From Siderastrea radians (Eukaryota; Cnidaria; Anthozoa; Scleractinia; Rhizangiidae), in contig OZ024900.1 of assembly GCA_964017195.1 (NCBI GenBank), forward strand, positions 25,504,429 to 25,568,428: 64,000 nucleotides of DNA, given 5' to 3'. A model generated the notes under the pieces. The model ran no database searches, had not been told where the DNA came from, and saw only the letters and a list, made by a program, of their open reading frames with translations. Shown here in pieces: positions 55,501-59,318 of the stretch. Positions within the stretch are counted from its first letter, which is position 1; every line of letters begins with the position of its first letter. A program made the position numbers and the translations under genes.

Positions 55501-57310
55501 AAATTTCAATCCATTTATATCCATGCCATCCATAGCAACAGATGACAGAGAATAGTTTCAGTGAAGTAATATAGTCTTTGGTAACAAAACTAGACCATTA
55601 TTTGTGGGCATTCATTGATGTGAGGACATATTTTTGATTTTTAAAGTGAACTTAAATAGTGTGACTGTGCCCCTTTAAGAAATGTTTACACACTTGCTAT
55701 TTTAAGCACAATATGACTTAATACATCTTCTTAGGCTTATAACCTAGATTTCAAGTATTATGGGAGAGTACTTTAATTAGCTAGCTATATGAGGTTTCCC
55801 TTTAAATGATAATCTTTTGTCCTCCCATTATCACAAATCACCTATAGAAGTTACAACAAAAACAAAAGAAATTAATAACTGCATTTCCATACACCCTTAA
55901 TAAAACAGACCTTAGACAATCAAAGACAGCAGCATTAGGATTCAGCGAGCCTTTGGCATTGGATTTGACAACCTAGAAACAAAATTGCAGAAACAATTCA
56001 ATTGCAAAAAAACAGTATTACAGCTAATATAAAATTCTATTGGCACTCAGCGAGGCCTTGTCATTACCGTTCTAACACAAATATCAGACACCATATGCAT
56101 CTCAGCCAACTTATAAGTGGATGAAGAGTGTTTTAAGCAAGAATTCTATGAGAGTGGTCCCCAACAAATTAATCCTTATAAAAACATCTGCAGCGTAAAT
56201 AAACAGTTCACACAGTCAGAAATGTGGAGCACTAGAAGAAACCTTCCCACTCAAAGGTCGAGTATCGGGGACCAAACTTGAGGAAATTCAGATTATTATA
56301 AGACATATCAAAATCGGTAAATGATTTTAACCTGACAATACAAGGTAACGTAACAGAATTATTTTCTAGTAACTACGAATTTAGAAAAGTAGACAATTCA
56401 TAATTTATCGCAAATGAAGAGTGACTTGCATTCGTATCTTAAAAATATAGTTTGCGAGGACCGTTCATGGATGCCAACAAACAAACAAACCGAACAGAAA
56501 CAAAACGATGCGCGTTTGTCAACTACATCAAAGCTTGTTATGATGGGTCAAAAAAAGTAAAAAATGTCTGCATAAAACATGGATAAGGATATCAAGCCCA
56601 CTTTTAAGCATGGATGACACGACAAACATAATAAACACGAAAGACACTGATAATATTCGGCCCTTGTATGATCTCGTACAATGATCATAGTTTTTCATGC
56701 ATGTTTGCTATTTCGCGACTTAGTTTGACTTAATCTCCAAATGTGAGCTTTCATATATAGCCAATTCGAATCGCCATGTTATCAGAAAACTCAGGCTTGA
56801 ATAAGCGAAATCCATAACATGCAATACAGCGAATGATGCATACGAAAAGGACAAGGTTTTGTTTAGACCAACCGTGTAAATGGAGTTCAACTGAAAATGA
56901 ATTAAGGTAAGCTTTAGTACAACATGCAAGCACAACCATACAACCATTTTGCTTAAGTCAAAACTAATTTATTAGAAATAGTACACACGCAAAAGGAAAC
57001 TCACAGTAATACGACGCGAAACCCTCCTCTTTAAACAGAGCGTAGACCGGGTAACCACACATTAAACCTTTCAGTTAGTCATATTGAATAAAGAGTCCGA
57101 AAAAAACATAATTAAGACTGAACTACAGAAGTTCTATGTGATTTTAGTTCCTCGAGAATGCTTCCAGTCCTGACCAGAAGTAAACAAGAAAATTGGGATA
57201 AAAATCTACTTTCGAAATGTCTACAAAATTATTAAACGAATACCTACCACGTCGTCTGCTGTTGAACTGACTACAATTTCAGCGGAATTCTTTGTTGTAG
57301 CTGAACTCAT
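9430..57310 (-). CDS. LARP4: La-related protein 4 (LARP4/4B orthologue), complete 21-exon gene
   Basis: Cytoplasmic RNA-binding protein that in animals binds poly(A)-binding protein and mRNA poly(A) tails and stabilises mRNA. I joined 21 minus-strand exons from 57310 to the TAG at 9430-9432: 1,788 nt, 595 residues, no in-frame stop, phases agreeing at every junction. Order: PAM2-like motif (about residues 30-38, LNPNAAVF), La motif (about 113-195, with [26 protein letters not shown] and VKKLTTDL), RRM-like domain (about 196-272, [55 protein letters not shown]), Asn/Gln/Arg-rich linker (360-440), basic patch [25 protein letters not shown], and a C-terminal [11 protein letters not shown] that matches LSYAEVCQKPP of vertebrate LARP4. 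Length is close to vertebrate LARP4 (about 720) but shorter. Introns range from 70 bp to 15.6 kb and are full of transposons. LARP4 versus LARP4B cannot be separated outside vertebrates. Confidence 0.95.
9904..9997 (-). CDS. LARP4: LARP4 exon 20
   Basis: 94 nt after acceptor TTGCAG encoding [20 protein letters not shown] then [11 protein letters not shown], phase 0, donor GTAAGT. Confidence 0.85.
10270..10515. repeat. Degenerate minisatellite (AACGTACGGAGAAACGT type)
   Basis: Four to five imperfect copies of a roughly 50-bp unit containing ACGTNCNGANAAACGTC, GAGAAGA and TAACAGCANC. The same degenerate unit, in the opposite orientation, fills the core of the element at 46601-47985. It abuts the TTAA MITE at 10524. 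Confidence 0.6.
10524..10920. mobile_element. 397-bp MITE with TTAA duplication
   Basis: Ends are perfect inverted GGACGGTGCCT / AGGCACCGTCC, each bounded by TTAA (10520-10523 and 10921-10924). TTAA duplications are characteristic of piggyBac and Kolobok elements. An inner inverted pair (GCAGATCTTAGCAAGGGC and its complement near 10779) covers much of the length. No coding capacity. It lies in LARP4 intron 19. Confidence 0.85.
11210..11259 (-). CDS. LARP4: LARP4 exon 19
   Basis: 50 nt encoding [16 protein letters not shown], phase 2 end at donor GTAAGG. Reading through the donor would give AAG TAA, a stop. Confidence 0.82.
11471..11506 (-). CDS. LARP4: LARP4 exon 18, 36-nt microexon
   Basis: 36 nt (12 codons, [12 protein letters not shown]) between acceptor TTTTTAG and donor GTATTT. 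It is a multiple of three, so it could be a cassette exon. Confidence 0.8.
11705..11818 (-). CDS. LARP4: LARP4 exon 17 (FPPLP motif)
   Basis: 114 nt encoding a charged stretch and [20 protein letters not shown] plus F, phase 0, donor GTAAGT. Matches the FDLLASNFPPLPG motif of vertebrate LARP4. Confidence 0.9.
11889..11946 (-). CDS. LARP4: LARP4 exon 16 (basic patch)
   Basis: 58 nt encoding [19 protein letters not shown], phase 0 end, donor GTAATG. Equivalent to GRRTLFRGRRRREDD of vertebrate LARP4. Followed by the shortest intron (70 bp). Confidence 0.9.
12235..13530 (+). mobile_element. Penelope-like element, folded-back remnant with GIY-YIG endonuclease
   Basis: The plus strand encodes the end of a Penelope reverse transcriptase and its linker ([52 protein letters not shown]), then a GIY-YIG endonuclease ([20 protein letters not shown], about 12890-12960) to the stop near 13248. 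One stop (TAA at 12668) and at least one frameshift break it. At 12297-12515 a second piece of the same coding region lies on the minus strand and joins straight to the 3' end, skipping the endonuclease. The outer sequence at 12240-12335 is the reverse complement of 13437-13520. The tail has the CTGAAGAAGATCACTGAATG signature. Not functional. Confidence 0.85.
13537..13655. mobile_element. Palindromic mini-element
   Basis: Inverted arms of about 50 bp: CAATTATTCTATGAGG..GCTGGATATC and the reverse complement GATATCCAGC..TAGAATAATTG, closing on GGCGCGTAGCGCC in the loop. It sits next to the Penelope remnant. No coding content. Confidence 0.65.
13656..14996. other. LARP4 intron 15 segment with an unassigned 150-codon minus ORF
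   Basis: The minus strand is open from 14117 to 13665. Its first half has a hydrophobic start ([12 protein letters not shown]) and a possible heptad segment ([20 protein letters not shown]); the second half is aromatic-rich and unconvincing. A second frame is also open here. I recognise no family, and it may belong to a decayed element bounded by the palindrome at 13537. Confidence 0.3.
15006..15225. mobile_element. 220-bp foldback element with 9-bp target duplication
   Basis: Two arms of about 105 bp are almost perfect complements over their whole length, from TAGACTGCGAGTAGTCTC at 15006 to its complement ending 15225, centred near 15115 at AATTAATT. Flanks TGTAAACTC at 14997-15005 and 15226-15234 are identical. 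The arms are CpG-rich (ACACGCGTGCGCGAAAG). It lies in LARP4 intron 15. Confidence 0.92.
15298..15486 (-). CDS. LARP4: LARP4 exon 15 (Asn/Arg-rich linker)
   Basis: 189 nt encoding a basic, Asn-rich stretch ([45 protein letters not shown]). Phase 2 both ends, donor GTCAGA. Probably disordered, with low conservation expected. Confidence 0.88.
15888..15936 (-). CDS. LARP4: LARP4 exon 14
   Basis: 49 nt encoding [15 protein letters not shown], phase 2 end, donor GTATTA. Its last codon joins with exon 15 to give RPRFQNN, like the PFQKNR stretch of vertebrate LARP4. Confidence 0.87.
16077..16402. mobile_element. Palindromic MITE (TTACACGG type) nested in the left arm
   Basis: The clearest part is an inverted pair TTACACGGTGG.TTGAAGATATG (from 16260) and CATATCTTCG..CCGCCGTGTAA (to 16395), with ACTCGCTGCGCTCGTTCG between. 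It contains a CRE-like TGACGTCA near 16194. Its boundaries come from interrupted symmetry of the host element. Confidence 0.65.
16531..17479 (+). mobile_element. 5'-truncated LINE with 14-bp target duplication
   Basis: Flanked by ATTCAATTGAATTA at 16517-16530 and 17480-17493, with an A-rich tail (AATAAAAAAAA). It encodes the C-terminal part of a LINE ORF2, seen from 16688: [18 protein letters not shown], then the zinc-knuckle [18 protein letters not shown]. Frameshifts occur near 16685 and 17000. A 24-bp tandem duplication (GGCCTTTTTCAGTATTTTAG plus 4) lies at about 16989-17036. The rest of the reverse transcriptase is missing. Confidence 0.88.
18105..18290. repeat. Short repeat cluster (CTCGTAAGCGACCAC)
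   Basis: Three to four imperfect copies of a 50-60 bp segment with GCTCTCGTAAGCGACCAC. Related sequence occurs at the right edge of the window (about 63880-63955, GAGCGGTCGCCAAGAGAGCT). An interspersed cnidarian repeat of unknown type. Confidence 0.5.
18619..18868. repeat. 250-bp near-perfect palindrome with Penelope-type terminal signature
   Basis: Arms of about 122 bp mirror around 18744 (CTGAAATCTTGACTTTCC and complement). Each arm carries TGAAGAAGGGCTGAGCCCG followed by AAACG, the kind of tail seen next to Penelope-like elements. No reverse transcriptase or endonuclease remains, and no target duplication is evident. Located in LARP4 intron 13. Confidence 0.75.
19084..19132 (-). CDS. LARP4: LARP4 exon 13
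   Basis: 49 nt after acceptor CCAATAG, encoding [16 protein letters not shown], phase 1 end at donor GTGGGT. It aligns with the FPNGSFVNGF region of vertebrate LARP4. A competing acceptor (CCTCAG, five bases further in) would break the phase. Confidence 0.8.
19785..20475 (+). mobile_element. LINE 3' end with tandemly repeated 3' UTR
   Basis: The plus ORF at 19788-20090 resembles the last part of a LINE ORF2 ([37 protein letters not shown]). The next 380 bp hold two to three diverged copies of a roughly 130-bp unit (GTATTGT.CAGC.TTNANACGA, AAGTGTAGTTGTT) and end at an AATAAAG. 5'-truncated; located in LARP4 intron 12. The class is uncertain. Confidence 0.6.
20720..20797 (-). CDS. LARP4: LARP4 exon 12 (Pro/aromatic-rich linker)
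   Basis: 78 nt encoding [20 protein letters not shown] then FQDPSV, phase 0, donor GTAAGT. Composition matches the Pro/Tyr/Trp-rich segment after the vertebrate LARP4 RRM. Confidence 0.88.
21518..21604 (-). CDS. LARP4: LARP4 exon 11 (Gln-rich linker)
   Basis: 87 nt encoding [18 protein letters not shown] followed by [11 protein letters not shown], phase 0 both sides, acceptor TTTCTAG and donor GTAGCT. It corresponds to the low-complexity region after the RRM. Confidence 0.88.
21605..22678. other. LARP4 intron 10, non-coding stretch
   Basis: AT-rich DNA between exon 11 and the transposase-like pseudogene. Two similar segments, ACCCATGATGCTCTTTGC and ACCCATAATGCATTGCAGC (22403 and 22555), suggest an old duplicated fragment. 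No gene recognised. Confidence 0.4.
22679..25450 (-). pseudogene. Inactivated member of a multicopy DDE-like transposase family
   Basis: A 2.7-kb minus-strand coding region, readable through at least five frame changes (segments 25430-25014, 24766-24443, 24533-24234, 24292-23789, 23736-23209, 23179-22679). The N-terminus is very basic ([16 protein letters not shown]). Then follow [45 protein letters not shown], a Cys/His segment ([17 protein letters not shown]), [40 protein letters not shown] and [20 protein letters not shown]. The D of IHDYSES, the D of [12 protein letters not shown] and the acidic GEQDAAG are spaced like a DDE/D triad. The layout recalls multicopy uncharacterised proteins in cnidarian genomes; I cannot name the superfamily. 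No terminal repeats found. Located in LARP4 intron 10. Confidence 0.75.
25451..28775. other. LARP4 intron 10, largely featureless stretch
   Basis: No exon or recognised domain. Both strands are open around 26200-26560 (98 and 80 codons), and TTCACAAGGCT(T/C)GGGATT occurs twice there (26331 and 26530). At about 28380-28470 the minus strand has a possible tRNA-like B box (GGGTTCAAACTC), perhaps a SINE, followed by a TATG-rich microsatellite (28466-28492); weak. Confidence 0.35.
28776..29215. repeat. 41-bp minisatellite attached to a TIR-element end
   Basis: GGAGACCCATGGTATCTTCT recurs with a strict 41-bp period at 28981, 29022, 29063, 29104, 29145 and 29186; earlier copies are looser. Alternate units differ (CCTCCTGTGTAA versus CTTCCCTTGAAA), a two-unit 82-bp higher-order pattern. 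The left border GGGAAGTGGTCAAAACTATT matches the TIR of the element at 2905. Confidence 0.85.
29416..29781. mobile_element. Diverged TIR element with poly-G tract
   Basis: Left end CCGTAATTCCTCTATTAAGC and right end, reverse-complemented, CCGTAAATCCTTTTTTAAGC are inverted copies. The interior has about 15 consecutive G near 29471-29485 and a GGCGGGGGGCTTAATAAA near 29726. No ORF. Confidence 0.5.
30394..30804 (-). other. Unassigned 137-codon open frame with a single internal stop
   Basis: On the minus strand one frame is open from 30804 to 30394 except for a TGA at about 30622. The second half ([40 protein letters not shown]) is compositionally protein-like. I see no convincing splice sites linking it to LARP4 and recognise no family. 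Confidence 0.25.
30928..32423 (+). mobile_element. 1.5-kb TTAA-flanked element, copy A
   Basis: Bounded by TTAA (30924-30927, 32424-32427). Left end AGGGACACTATCCCGATAATG and right end, reverse-complemented, AGGACCAATATCCGGTTACT are imperfect TIRs. No intact ORF. An almost full-length relative lies inverted at 40520-42077. Confidence 0.85.
32424..33170. other. LARP4 intron 10, repeat-derived stretch
   Basis: Contains a foldback-like arm (TAGCCTGCAGAACAGGCG at about 32501) and AACCTGCGATCAGGCG near 32753, matching the end of the element at 58999, plus an AAAT run. No gene. Confidence 0.4.
33171..34365. mobile_element. Composite repeat: three copies of one segment, the third inverted
   Basis: About 125 bp (AATGCTGGCTAAATTCATCG, ACGTGACTGAACAAAGC) occurs directly at 33171-33297 and 33497-33620 and inverted at 34224-34360. 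The last two bracket 33621-34223 as long inverted repeats, with the foldback at 33935 inside. Probably a decayed DNA transposon. Confidence 0.65.
33935..34120. mobile_element. 186-bp foldback element with perfect 9-bp target duplication
   Basis: Arms run from TAGCCTGTTCCAGGCGTTCA to the reverse complement ending at 34120, about 75 bp each, with CGAGGGGAGG arms close to the centre. Flanks TTTCGTCCC at 33926-33934 and 34121-34129 are identical. Same end type as the elements at 4474, 15006 and 58999. Confidence 0.92.
34429..34555. repeat. Degenerate short tandem repeat (CGTGGAACGA)
   Basis: Five to six units of about 24 bp, TCTCGTGGAACGATCTAACTA, decaying into GGAACGAANTGAC units. No gene. Confidence 0.7.
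34556..35911. other. LARP4 intron 10, non-coding stretch
   Basis: A 172-codon plus ORF (35443-35961) runs into the MITE at 35912 and matches no family I know. It is probably chance. A local duplication (GGCTGGCA.GTTTT near 35725 and 35780) lies inside it. Confidence 0.4.
35912..36295 (+). mobile_element. 384-bp TTAA MITE, copy 1
   Basis: Ends AGGGGCGTAGTCACGAGG and GCGTGACTATGCTCCT are inverted and bounded by TTAA (35908-35911, 36296-36299). A second copy of identical length lies in the same orientation at 55291-55674. The interior has no ORF. Confidence 0.88.
36321..36432 (+). mobile_element. Solo end of the Tc1/mariner element (see 38424-39411)
   Basis: 112 bp beginning TA then CAGTCAACGCGCTTCACGC and running to TAGATTGAAAGATA. 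It is the reverse complement of the right end of the element at 38424-39411 (about 39300-39411). The remainder is missing and the minisatellite follows at once. Confidence 0.75.
36440..37072. repeat. 40-bp minisatellite, about 16 units
   Basis: GAGACCCATGTTCTCTCATA recurs every 40 bp. The central units (about 36740-37040) are essentially identical; those at the left edge differ, alternating GTTCTCTCATATATCC with GGTCTCTTGTATATCC. Its right border (37080-37127, reverse-complemented GGGAACTGGTCAAAACTATT) is the end of the 2905-type TIR element. The unit resembles the 41-bp unit at 28981. Confidence 0.93.
37195..37257 (-). CDS. LARP4: LARP4 exon 10 (end of RRM)
   Basis: 63 nt encoding [20 protein letters not shown] plus P, phase 0, donor GTAAGT. 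The following intron is 15.6 kb and is the main transposon reservoir of the window. Confidence 0.95.
37575..37628 (-). CDS. LARP4: LARP4 exon 9 (RRM)
   Basis: 54 nt encoding [18 protein letters not shown], phase 0 both ends; donor GTGAGG. Nearly identical to [18 protein letters not shown] of vertebrates. Confidence 0.97.
37904..38014 (-). CDS. LARP4: LARP4 exon 8 (RRM core)
   Basis: 111 nt, phase 0 on both sides, encoding [19 protein letters not shown] then [18 protein letters not shown]. Closely matches [20 protein letters not shown] of vertebrate LARP4/4B, the best single identifier of the gene. Confidence 0.97.
38424..39411 (+). mobile_element. 988-bp Tc1/mariner-type remnant with paired-like HTH
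   Basis: TIRs CAGTCCACGCGCTTCACGC and, on the right, CAGTCAACGCGCTTCACGC are flanked by TA (38422-38423, 39412-39413), the Tc1/mariner target. A plus frame at about 38990-39150 encodes [20 protein letters not shown] then [14 protein letters not shown], like the paired-type HTH of Tc1 transposases. A direct duplication AACCTTTGCCTTCTAATGCA lies just before it. No catalytic domain remains. It occupies most of LARP4 intron 7. Confidence 0.85.
39514..39617 (-). CDS. LARP4: LARP4 exon 7 (La motif to RRM junction)
   Basis: 104 nt encoding [20 protein letters not shown] then [14 protein letters not shown], with the strand-1 RNP-like segment of the RRM. Donor GTAATG, phase 0. Confidence 0.95.
40520..42077 (-). 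mobile_element. 1.56-kb TTAA-flanked element, copy B (inverted relative to copy A)
   Basis: Bounded by TTAA (40516-40519, 42078-42081). It is the reverse complement of copy A at 30928-32423 over nearly its full length. A 123-codon plus ORF (40716-41087) is not preserved in copy A, so I treat it as chance. Located in LARP4 intron 6. Confidence 0.88.
42404..42452 (-). CDS. LARP4: LARP4 exon 6 (end of La motif)
   Basis: 49 nt after acceptor GTTGTAG, encoding [16 protein letters not shown], phase 1 end at donor GTGAGG. Matches IKKLTTDPDLILEVLR of vertebrate LARP4. Confidence 0.93.
43233..43291 (-). CDS. LARP4: LARP4 exon 5 (La motif) with GC donor
   Basis: 59 nt encoding [19 protein letters not shown]. 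It ends in phase 0 at CAG followed by GCAAGT, a textbook GC-AG donor; no GT in a usable position preserves the frame. Confidence 0.92.
43792..45393 (+). mobile_element. 1.6-kb Tc1-like non-autonomous element, copy 1
   Basis: TIRs CAGTACCGCTCGAAAGTATT are perfect at both ends and flanked by TA (43790-43791, 45394-45395). The CAGT start, TA target and GAAAGTATT stretch are typical of Tc1-like elements. Inner inverted GCGGCGAAACC/ACCGCGG segments occur. No transposase ORF. In LARP4 intron 4. Confidence 0.9.
45495..45523 (-). CDS. LARP4: LARP4 exon 4, 29-nt microexon of the La motif
   Basis: A 29-nt exon between acceptor AATAG and donor GTAAGT. It supplies [10 protein letters not shown], the invariant centre of the La motif, completing Arg from the previous exon and Val with the next. 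Skipping it would shift the frame. Confidence 0.92.
46027..46320 (-). mobile_element. LINE ORF2 C-terminal fragment
   Basis: The minus ORF ends with [56 protein letters not shown], the common C-terminal tail of CR1/Jockey-group LINE proteins. It is 5'-truncated near 46320 at an AT-rich junction. Confidence 0.85.
46485..46567. repeat. (ATT)n microsatellite
   Basis: About 27 ATT units with interruptions (AGT, ACT) towards the right end. Confidence 0.97.
46601..47985. mobile_element. 1.39-kb TIR element with minisatellite core
   Basis: The left end CAGGGCTCGAGACTAA and, from the right, CAGTGCTCGAGACTAA are inverted. Subterminal GGCTAGTGAAA repeats occur near both ends (46690s, 47885-47940). 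The core (about 46855-47640) is about 13 degenerate copies of a 50-65 bp unit, consensus CAACGTTTCTCCGTACGTTA followed by GTACGTTCGTACGGCATTAG. No clear target duplication and no ORF. hAT-like by its CAGGG end only. Confidence 0.75.
48248..48517 (-). CDS. LARP4: LARP4 exon 3 (linker and start of La motif)
   Basis: 270 nt, the largest exon, after a long pyrimidine tract and CAG. It encodes a Pro/Ser/acidic linker ([25 protein letters not shown]) and then [18 protein letters not shown], helix 1 of the La motif. Donor GTTAGT, phase 2. Confidence 0.95.
48725..50314 (+). mobile_element. 1.6-kb Tc1-like non-autonomous element, copy 2
   Basis: Same TIRs as the copy at 43792, flanked by TA (48723-48724, 50315-50316). 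It aligns with copy 1 throughout (1,590 versus 1,602 bp) with scattered substitutions and small indels. Located in LARP4 intron 2, just upstream of exon 3. Confidence 0.9.
50317..51530. other. LARP4 intron 2, non-coding stretch
   Basis: AT-rich DNA without recognised exon or element; a run of about 14 G lies at 51101-51114. Confidence 0.4.
51531..52654. mobile_element. 1.1-kb TIR element with 6-bp duplication
   Basis: Left end TAGGGCTGGAAATAATTTTT and right end ATTATTTCCAGCCCTG are inverted, with ACCGGT.. and GACCGGCC subterminal motifs. AGTTTA flanks both sides (51525-51530, 52655-52660). No coding region recognised. CAGGG ends suggest a hAT-like element; the 6-bp duplication is unusual. 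Confidence 0.7.
52749..53794 (+). mobile_element. 1.05-kb hAT-like element carrying a CGGBP1-like ORF
   Basis: Ends CAGGTCTTCTGATA and TATCAGAAGGCCTG are inverted, with AATCAA on both sides (52743-52748, 53795-53800). GCATAAT motifs crowd both subterminal regions (52785-52800, 53698-53745). The only ORF is the BED-type protein at 53090. Confidence 0.7.
53090..53458 (+). CDS. CGGBP1-like BED-type zinc-finger ORF of a hAT-like element
   Basis: 122 codons. The second half ([40 protein letters not shown]) resembles CGGBP1, a DNA-binding protein derived from a hAT transposase (there GKLFCTSCNVVLNHVRKSAI, SDHLKSKTH). The CxxC and the last His are kept, but the first His ligand is Asp (DKDLEAASH where DKHLEAASH is expected), so zinc binding may be lost. 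The first half has no recognised similarity. The CGGBP1 C-terminal part and a hAT catalytic domain are absent. It lies inside LARP4 intron 2 on the opposite strand and is probably a relic. Confidence 0.6.
   Translation: MILLYIHVVSINEIKTGKSTHFCSEHVAIVIENETNALTDNFVVKTATIPWKEKTRLHLTVNLTAKDRAVKYPEDTFHVDDGLLFCSSCNVVIDHLRKCVVDKDLEAASHEQNVEKNQRSKQ
53801..55290. other. LARP4 intron 2, non-coding stretch
   Basis: No exon recognised. Short ORFs at 54021-54305 (minus) and 54862-55101 (plus) have no recognisable domain. GTGATAGTGTCCCT just before 55287 resembles the end of the 30928-type TTAA element, so a decayed copy may abut the MITE. Confidence 0.4.
55291..55674 (+). mobile_element. 384-bp TTAA MITE, copy 2
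   Basis: Ends AGGGGCATAGTGACGAGG and GTGTGACTGTGCCCCT, flanked by TTAA (55287-55290, 55675-55678). Same length and orientation as the copy at 35912. Located in LARP4 intron 2. Confidence 0.88.
55911..55972 (-). CDS. LARP4: LARP4 exon 2 (PAM2 motif)
   Basis: 62 nt after acceptor TTTCTAG; encodes [20 protein letters not shown] and ends in phase 2 before donor GTCTGT. It holds the poly(A)-binding-protein MLLE interaction motif. Phe occupies the position that is Trp in vertebrate LARP4/4B. Confidence 0.9.
57248..57310 (-). CDS. LARP4: LARP4 exon 1 (start codon)
   Basis: Encodes [20 protein letters not shown] plus V (21 residues, phase 0 end). The donor GTAGGT follows directly. The ATG at 57310 is the first Met of a Ser/Thr-rich N-terminus and continues in phase into the PAM2 exon. 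Confidence 0.88.
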
Positions 57311-57904
57311 ACGGATTAAAAACCAATCCAGTAGACAAGTTTTCACAAAGGTGTCACTACAGCTCCTGTATTGTAAGGTTTCCTCCTCACTAAACTAGTT
57401 TCCCCACGACAAGTTCTCAGTGAATCAACAGACACCAGGCTTAATCAGGACGCTGATAATGGCGAACTTTCAGGTTCCTTTCGGTTGCTTTTTATGCTTT
57501 CAAGCACCAGAAATGCCACACAAATCACACCAGAACTAGTTAAAGAAAAATTTAACAGAGTGAGAATCACACCACTCACTTCTTAAAATGAGAAATCAAG
57601 AAATAATGCAGTATTTCCTTCACGTCCGACACACGTGGCGAAGAGAAATTGTATGGCAAAGATGTTCACAGTCCACTGAGAATATTTTCGTGTACAGTGG
57701 TCGCTCTCACCTGCTCAAACGATGTTGAAATAAAACATAACGTGATGAATACGGGCCTCAAATCGAAGCCGTTTGTCCTGAAGCAATTCTGTAAAAAATT
57801 CAAATATGGTGAAACCCTTCCAACCAATTCCTCTCGCCGTTCACAAGCGCCACACAACACAACCAACTTTGATCTCTCCCACTCATAACCCTCTCAGTAA
57901 TCTA

Positions 57905-57960
57905 ACGAAGGTTTTGATTGGTCGAAGGTGGCTCCGCCATCACTCTAACCAATCAAAAGG
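57905..57960. promoter_or_regulatory. Inverted CCAAT-box pair upstream of LARP4
   Basis: TTTTGATTGGT (57911) and ACCAATCAAAA (57948) form an inverted repeat about 600 bp upstream of the LARP4 ATG. Such paired NF-Y sites are common in CpG-type or bidirectional promoters. Activity is inferred. No TATA box seen. Confidence 0.4.
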
Positions 57961-58122
57961 CTTGAAAGAAGTTCATTCTTTGTGTTAATGGTCCTCCGCG
58001 CCAAAGGATCGATCGGCAGTTTCAAAAAGAGGCCACGAGAGACAACCTCCAATGATGGGGTCCCTTCTATTATTAGGTATTATCAGGAGCCCATCAGGGT
58101 ATTATAGTTAGAGAAAAAGCTA

Positions 58123-58273
58123 CAGTGGAAATCCGATTTGACGAAACCCTATATAACGAAGTCTGCTGTATAACGAACCAAATTCTTCAGCCCAGTAATA
58201 GTAAAATGTGTGGAAAAGATCCTGAACATGTTTTGCCAGTGTCGTGGCATTTCATATCTGCAGGGTTCCACTG
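58123..58273. mobile_element. 151-bp pogo/Tigger-like MITE
   Basis: Left CAGTGGAAATCCGATTTGAC preceded by TA; right end GGGTTCCACTG. The CAGTGGAA..C start and TATAACGAA motifs are typical of pogo/Tigger-derived MITEs. The right TA has decayed. Confidence 0.55.
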
Positions 58274-58291
58274 AATTAGCGAAAACAAACT

Positions 58292-58474
58292 CAGGGGCGG
58301 ATCCAGGATTTTATGAAAGGAGGGGTTGTCAGTCGGTATGAGTCCCTAAGGGGGTTAGGGGGCTTGCTACACCAGAAAATCTTGAAATTGTAGACATTTA
58401 GACTATTTCTGGCATTTTTAACTTCTTATAGTGGGGTGTGCAACCCCTCAACTCTTCCCCTGGATCTGCCCCTG
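58292..58474. mobile_element. 183-bp MITE with CAGGGGC(G/A)GATCCAG ends
   Basis: Left CAGGGGCGGATCCAGGATTT and, from the right, CAGGGGCAGATCCAGGGG are inverted. No clear target duplication. The CAGGGGC end is hAT-like. Confidence 0.7.
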
Positions 58475-58998
58475 AAATTCGTCAGAAAGATTAATTATGA
58501 CAAACATTTTTCAATAGTAGACTACAAGTAAATGCATGTCATAAGAATTTAACTTTGGCCGGGACTTGACGACCTCTATCGTTATACTAGGAACTTTCCG
58601 GCTTCTCCTAACAGAGGGAGATCTGCACGGAGGCTGAAAGGGTCGGGATTGAGTTTACCTTTATTGATGCCCTCATTTTTTTTTTTCAATTTTCCCCTAC
58701 TTATTCCAAACTTTGGGGAGTGCGAGGAAACAGATTTAGTGGAGTCATCATTGTTTGCTGAGCAAACAAACTCTGTTCTACCCTGTAAATGTAAAAGGAG
58801 AATATAATATAATGGGCCGGTCGTACAGGACAAGAAGAAAAAGTTGGGTGGTTTACCTTTTCTTTCTTGCAGTTGTGTAAGCGCTGCAGTAGGCTTACTT
58901 CAGGAAGAGGAAGTGTTATCACCAAATTGGTACCAGTAAGAGGCGTGTGTATCACACAGGGGGTCCTCGGAGGGGGGTCTGCCTATAGTGCTGAGAGC

Positions 58999-59063
58999 TA
59001 ACCTGCGATCAGGCGTTCTTTTTTTCACCGAGCGAAACGAAAATAGAGCCTGATCGCAGGTTA
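58999..59063. mobile_element. 65-bp foldback element with 9-bp duplication
   Basis: TAACCTGCGATCAGGCGTTC and its complement ending GCCTGATCGCAGGTTA. Flanks GCTGAGAGC (58990-58998) and GCTGAGAAC (59064-59072) match in 8 of 9 bases. Confidence 0.85.
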
Positions 59064-59318
59064 GCTGAGAACACGTTACCACTACACCTCAGCAATACAC
59101 AGGAGAAATAATTGGTCCGCATGCAGACATGGGATGAGCGTAAGCTTTTGTGGCCTTAAATACGTTCTGATAATATTATAGACACAAAATAGTGTGATTG
59201 CTTTTGACAAGTTAGAAAATACGATTGTTAACATGTTTTTCACAGTTCATGAACGCCAAAACATTTCGACAAGTTACGAGCGTGACGAGGATGTGTTGGT
59301 TAGCATGTGGTTGTAATA

